From contig JADZCD010000062.1 in NCBI GenBank assembly GCA_020851735.1, forward strand, positions 1-64,000: a stretch of 64,000 bases of DNA. The letters run 5' to 3'. The notes beneath the pieces are model-generated. The model worked only from the letters and a program-made list of their open reading frames with translations. It had not been told where the DNA came from and did no database searches. A program made the translations under genes and the position numbers. This document shows positions 62,499-64,000 of this stretch, piece by piece. Origin of the DNA: Phycisphaeraceae bacterium. Lineage in GTDB: Bacteria > Planctomycetota > Phycisphaerae > Phycisphaerales > Phycisphaeraceae. Position 1 is the stretch's first letter, and every line of letters starts with the position of its first letter.

Positions 62499-63575
62499 AT
62501 GAGTGGCCAAGCGGAGGAGTCAAAACTAACCCTTACGTTCCTGGGGGACGGATTCAAGAACGGCGAGGTGCCTGTCACCGTGGTCGCCGCGAAGTTGTTG
62601 TCTTTGCAGAACGTTGTATTTCATGCAGCGGCAGCGGTTGACCACTTCAGAGGGTCACGACGAGGCCCGTGGACAAACCGCTACCGAAAGTCTGCTGAAT
62701 TAGCCTTCCGTGACGCTCACCATAGCGATCTGACCATTGATGCTTCACTTGCCAGAACGGACGGCGGTCTGTTTGATTTGGGGACAAAAGCCGTCGATCT
62801 TGTCTTTAAGGTTGCCGGAGCTGTGGCTGCCAATAACCCATCCGAGCTTGAATCGCTCAACATTGGGCGGGATGATCGTGGATTTCTCGTTCGAGGTATT
62901 GAATCTATCTGTCCGAACACGACGGATGATTACACCATGGTGCTGTCAAATGGCATGGCGGGACATGCACCTGTTCGGTTTAACGCGGAAACGCGACGCC
63001 TTGCCCGGTCTTTGGCTGTTCCCGCAGTACTGGCACCAGAATTCGCCGAAGAAGCGACAATTATGGGTTACTTGACAAAGATTCATGTGGACGTTGCACC
63101 AGCCAAGATTGCTGTACAGGTATCGAACCGTGAAATCGAATGCTTTTACAATGAATCGATGCGTGACCAGATCGCCAATTTGCTTGCTGGGTCAATGGTT
63201 GAAGTAACTGGCTTGGCATCATTAGATGTTGAAGGTCGAGTGACGCAATTGGACAGTATCACCGACGTGGAGACGGTAGGCATGGACCCGCTACGCATCA
63301 CCCGATTTGAGCATGACGGACGGCGTTACAAGCTCCGTGAACCGCTGCTTGTCGCGGTCGAGTATGCGGACGGAATGTGGGTTTATCATGATCCAGACGT
63401 GAACCTTTGGGGGTACGGCGAGCGGCGAGAAGACGCAGTGCACGATTTGCACGCCAACTTCGATTACATCTACCGAGAGTTCGCTGAGGAACAGGACGCC
63501 CGCTTGGACGAGAAGGCGTTGGACATTAAGCATCGCCTGAACCAGATCGTAGAACTCGAAAGCATGGGGGCATGA
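62499..63575 (+). CDS. Protein with a HicB-like C-terminal domain (possible antitoxin or immunity component)
   Basis: 358 residues, not recognised as a whole. Three parts are visible. Residues ~1-185 are an α/β region of unknown type. Residues ~186-262 have alternating strands (TKIHVDVAPAKIAVQVSNREIECFYN, VEVTGLASLDVEGRVTQLDSI), suggestive of a small β-barrel. The C-terminal ~268-350 (PLLVAVEYADGMWVYHDPDV, then YGERREDAVHDLHANFDYIY) recalls the HicB fold. ATG 62499 has GGAG 8 nt upstream. Codon use is less GC-biased than in all genes before it, a sign of transfer. The next gene starts 1 nt after its stop. Confidence 0.65.
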   Translation: MSGQAEESKLTLTFLGDGFKNGEVPVTVVAAKLLSLQNVVFHAAAAVDHFRGSRRGPWTNRYRKSAELAFRDAHHSDLTIDASLARTDGGLFDLGTKAVDLVFKVAGAVAANNPSELESLNIGRDDRGFLVRGIESICPNTTDDYTMVLSNGMAGHAPVRFNAETRRLARSLAVPAVLAPEFAEEATIMGYLTKIHVDVAPAKIAVQVSNREIECFYNESMRDQIANLLAGSMVEVTGLASLDVEGRVTQLDSITDVETVGMDPLRITRFEHDGRRYKLREPLLVAVEYADGMWVYHDPDVNLWGYGERREDAVHDLHANFDYIYREFAEEQDARLDEKALDIKHRLNQIVELESMGA

Positions 63576-63576
63576 G

Positions 63577-63861
63577 ATGCCGCGTGACGCTCGCACCATG
63601 ATGTCCGCCTTCGAGAACAAGGGGTTTACGCGCCGCGACGGCAAAGACGTATATTTCCACCTTTACGTCGGTGGGAAGAAGACCCGGATCTACACCAAGA
63701 TCAGCCACGGAGAAAAGGAGGTTCACGATGGCCTTCTCGGAACGATGGCAAGGCAGCTTGGCCTTACCAAAAAGCAGATGGGGGAACTGGTCGATTGCCC
63801 GCTGAGCCAAGAGGCTTACGTCAAGATTTTGCAGGACGGCGGGCACATCGCCAAAAATTGA
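63577..63861 (+). CDS. Small HicA-like protein (possible toxin) following the HicB-like gene
   Basis: 94 residues, basic. FENKGFTRRDGKDVYFHLYVGGKKTRIYTKISHGEKEVHDGLLGTMARQLGLTKK follows the β-β-α layout of HicA/YcfA small dsRBD-like proteins. The usual GSH catalytic motif is not present; a FH pair and SHGEKE occupy nearby positions. The tail LVDCPLSQEAYVKIL extends beyond a minimal HicA. It is 1 nt downstream of the HicB-like gene, so the two form one operon. The toxin assignment is inferred from size, fold impression and pairing, and is uncertain. Confidence 0.6.
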   Translation: MPRDARTMMSAFENKGFTRRDGKDVYFHLYVGGKKTRIYTKISHGEKEVHDGLLGTMARQLGLTKKQMGELVDCPLSQEAYVKILQDGGHIAKN

Positions 63862-64000
63862 TTCTGGCCTATCGTTCGTTGTTAGCCAAAATGATAATTA
63901 GGTTGCCTATTGGAAAACACAGCACTGTTGGCGGGAACAGGTCGAGCTTCGGCGATCCAAGGGCACGCGAGAAGGCACGCTATAACTGCGGCGATCTGCG
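63862..64000. other. Window end, no feature seen
   Basis: 139 bp of mixed composition after the HicA-like gene; no gene, repeat or terminator recognised. Confidence 0.4.

Overview
The window looks like a chromosomal segment of a Gram-negative, high-GC bacterium, most likely a planctomycete (Phycisphaerae-like). The support is a PEP-CTERM protein, ECF sigma and anti-sigma pairs, a DUF1559-like protein, an AroD-AroE fusion, a SCO1-DUF420 fusion, and outer-membrane assembly genes (BamD-like, LptE-like). Phylum is inferred from gene families, not from rRNA. Nearly all of it is ordinary housekeeping sequence; only the last ~2.4 kb (from about 61.6 kb) has a different composition and resembles an acquired island.

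Layout. 0-5.3 kb: tRNA-Leu, an SDR, a zinc-type znuA-znuC-znuB operon behind a Fur/Zur-like box, and terC. 5.5-12.6 kb: hemB divergent from a cobA-hemD fusion, a GNAT, a PEP-CTERM protein with a clear terminator, and a GH52-like glycosidase. 12.8-18 kb: nifS-type cysteine desulfurase, Nudix hydrolase, lysA, ruvB. 18-22.5 kb: a minus-strand operon (ABC-2 permease, SCO1-DUF420 copper/oxidase assembly protein, two membrane TPR-like proteins). 22.6-30 kb: sulfatase-like membrane protein, clpP, lipoprotein, pyrE, SDR, a small Cys-containing protein, and an ECF sigma with its membrane partner. 30-37 kb: DUF1015, aroDE, yraN, SurA-like lipoprotein, PfkB kinase. 37.3-44.3 kb: a complete SUF operon (rrf2-sufB-C-D-S-U-T) with an inverted-repeat operator over its promoter. 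44.5-48.2 kb: a LolD/LolC/HlyD export operon. 48.5-61.3 kb: tRNA-Lys, bamD-like, lptE-like, ftsH, PHP phosphoesterase, comEC, a second ECF sigma/anti-sigma pair, purB. 62.5-63.9 kb: a two-gene module with HicB-like and HicA-like features.

The most unusual property is a dense population of short, mostly palindromic repeats in at least twelve sequence families (called A to O here). They fill the intergenic gaps, sit side by side and sometimes inside one another. They also lie in frame inside conserved proteins: cysteine desulfurase, SCO1-DUF420, ABC permease, YraN, DUF1015, a TPR protein, an anti-sigma factor, ComEC and a glycosidase. The host domains continue normally on either side. The closest known analogy is the Rickettsia palindromic elements that insert in frame into genes. 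The families here are unrelated in sequence and several act together as composite cassettes of 135-240 bp.

Coordinates of gene starts were chosen from ribosome-binding sites and family alignment by eye; no database search was available.
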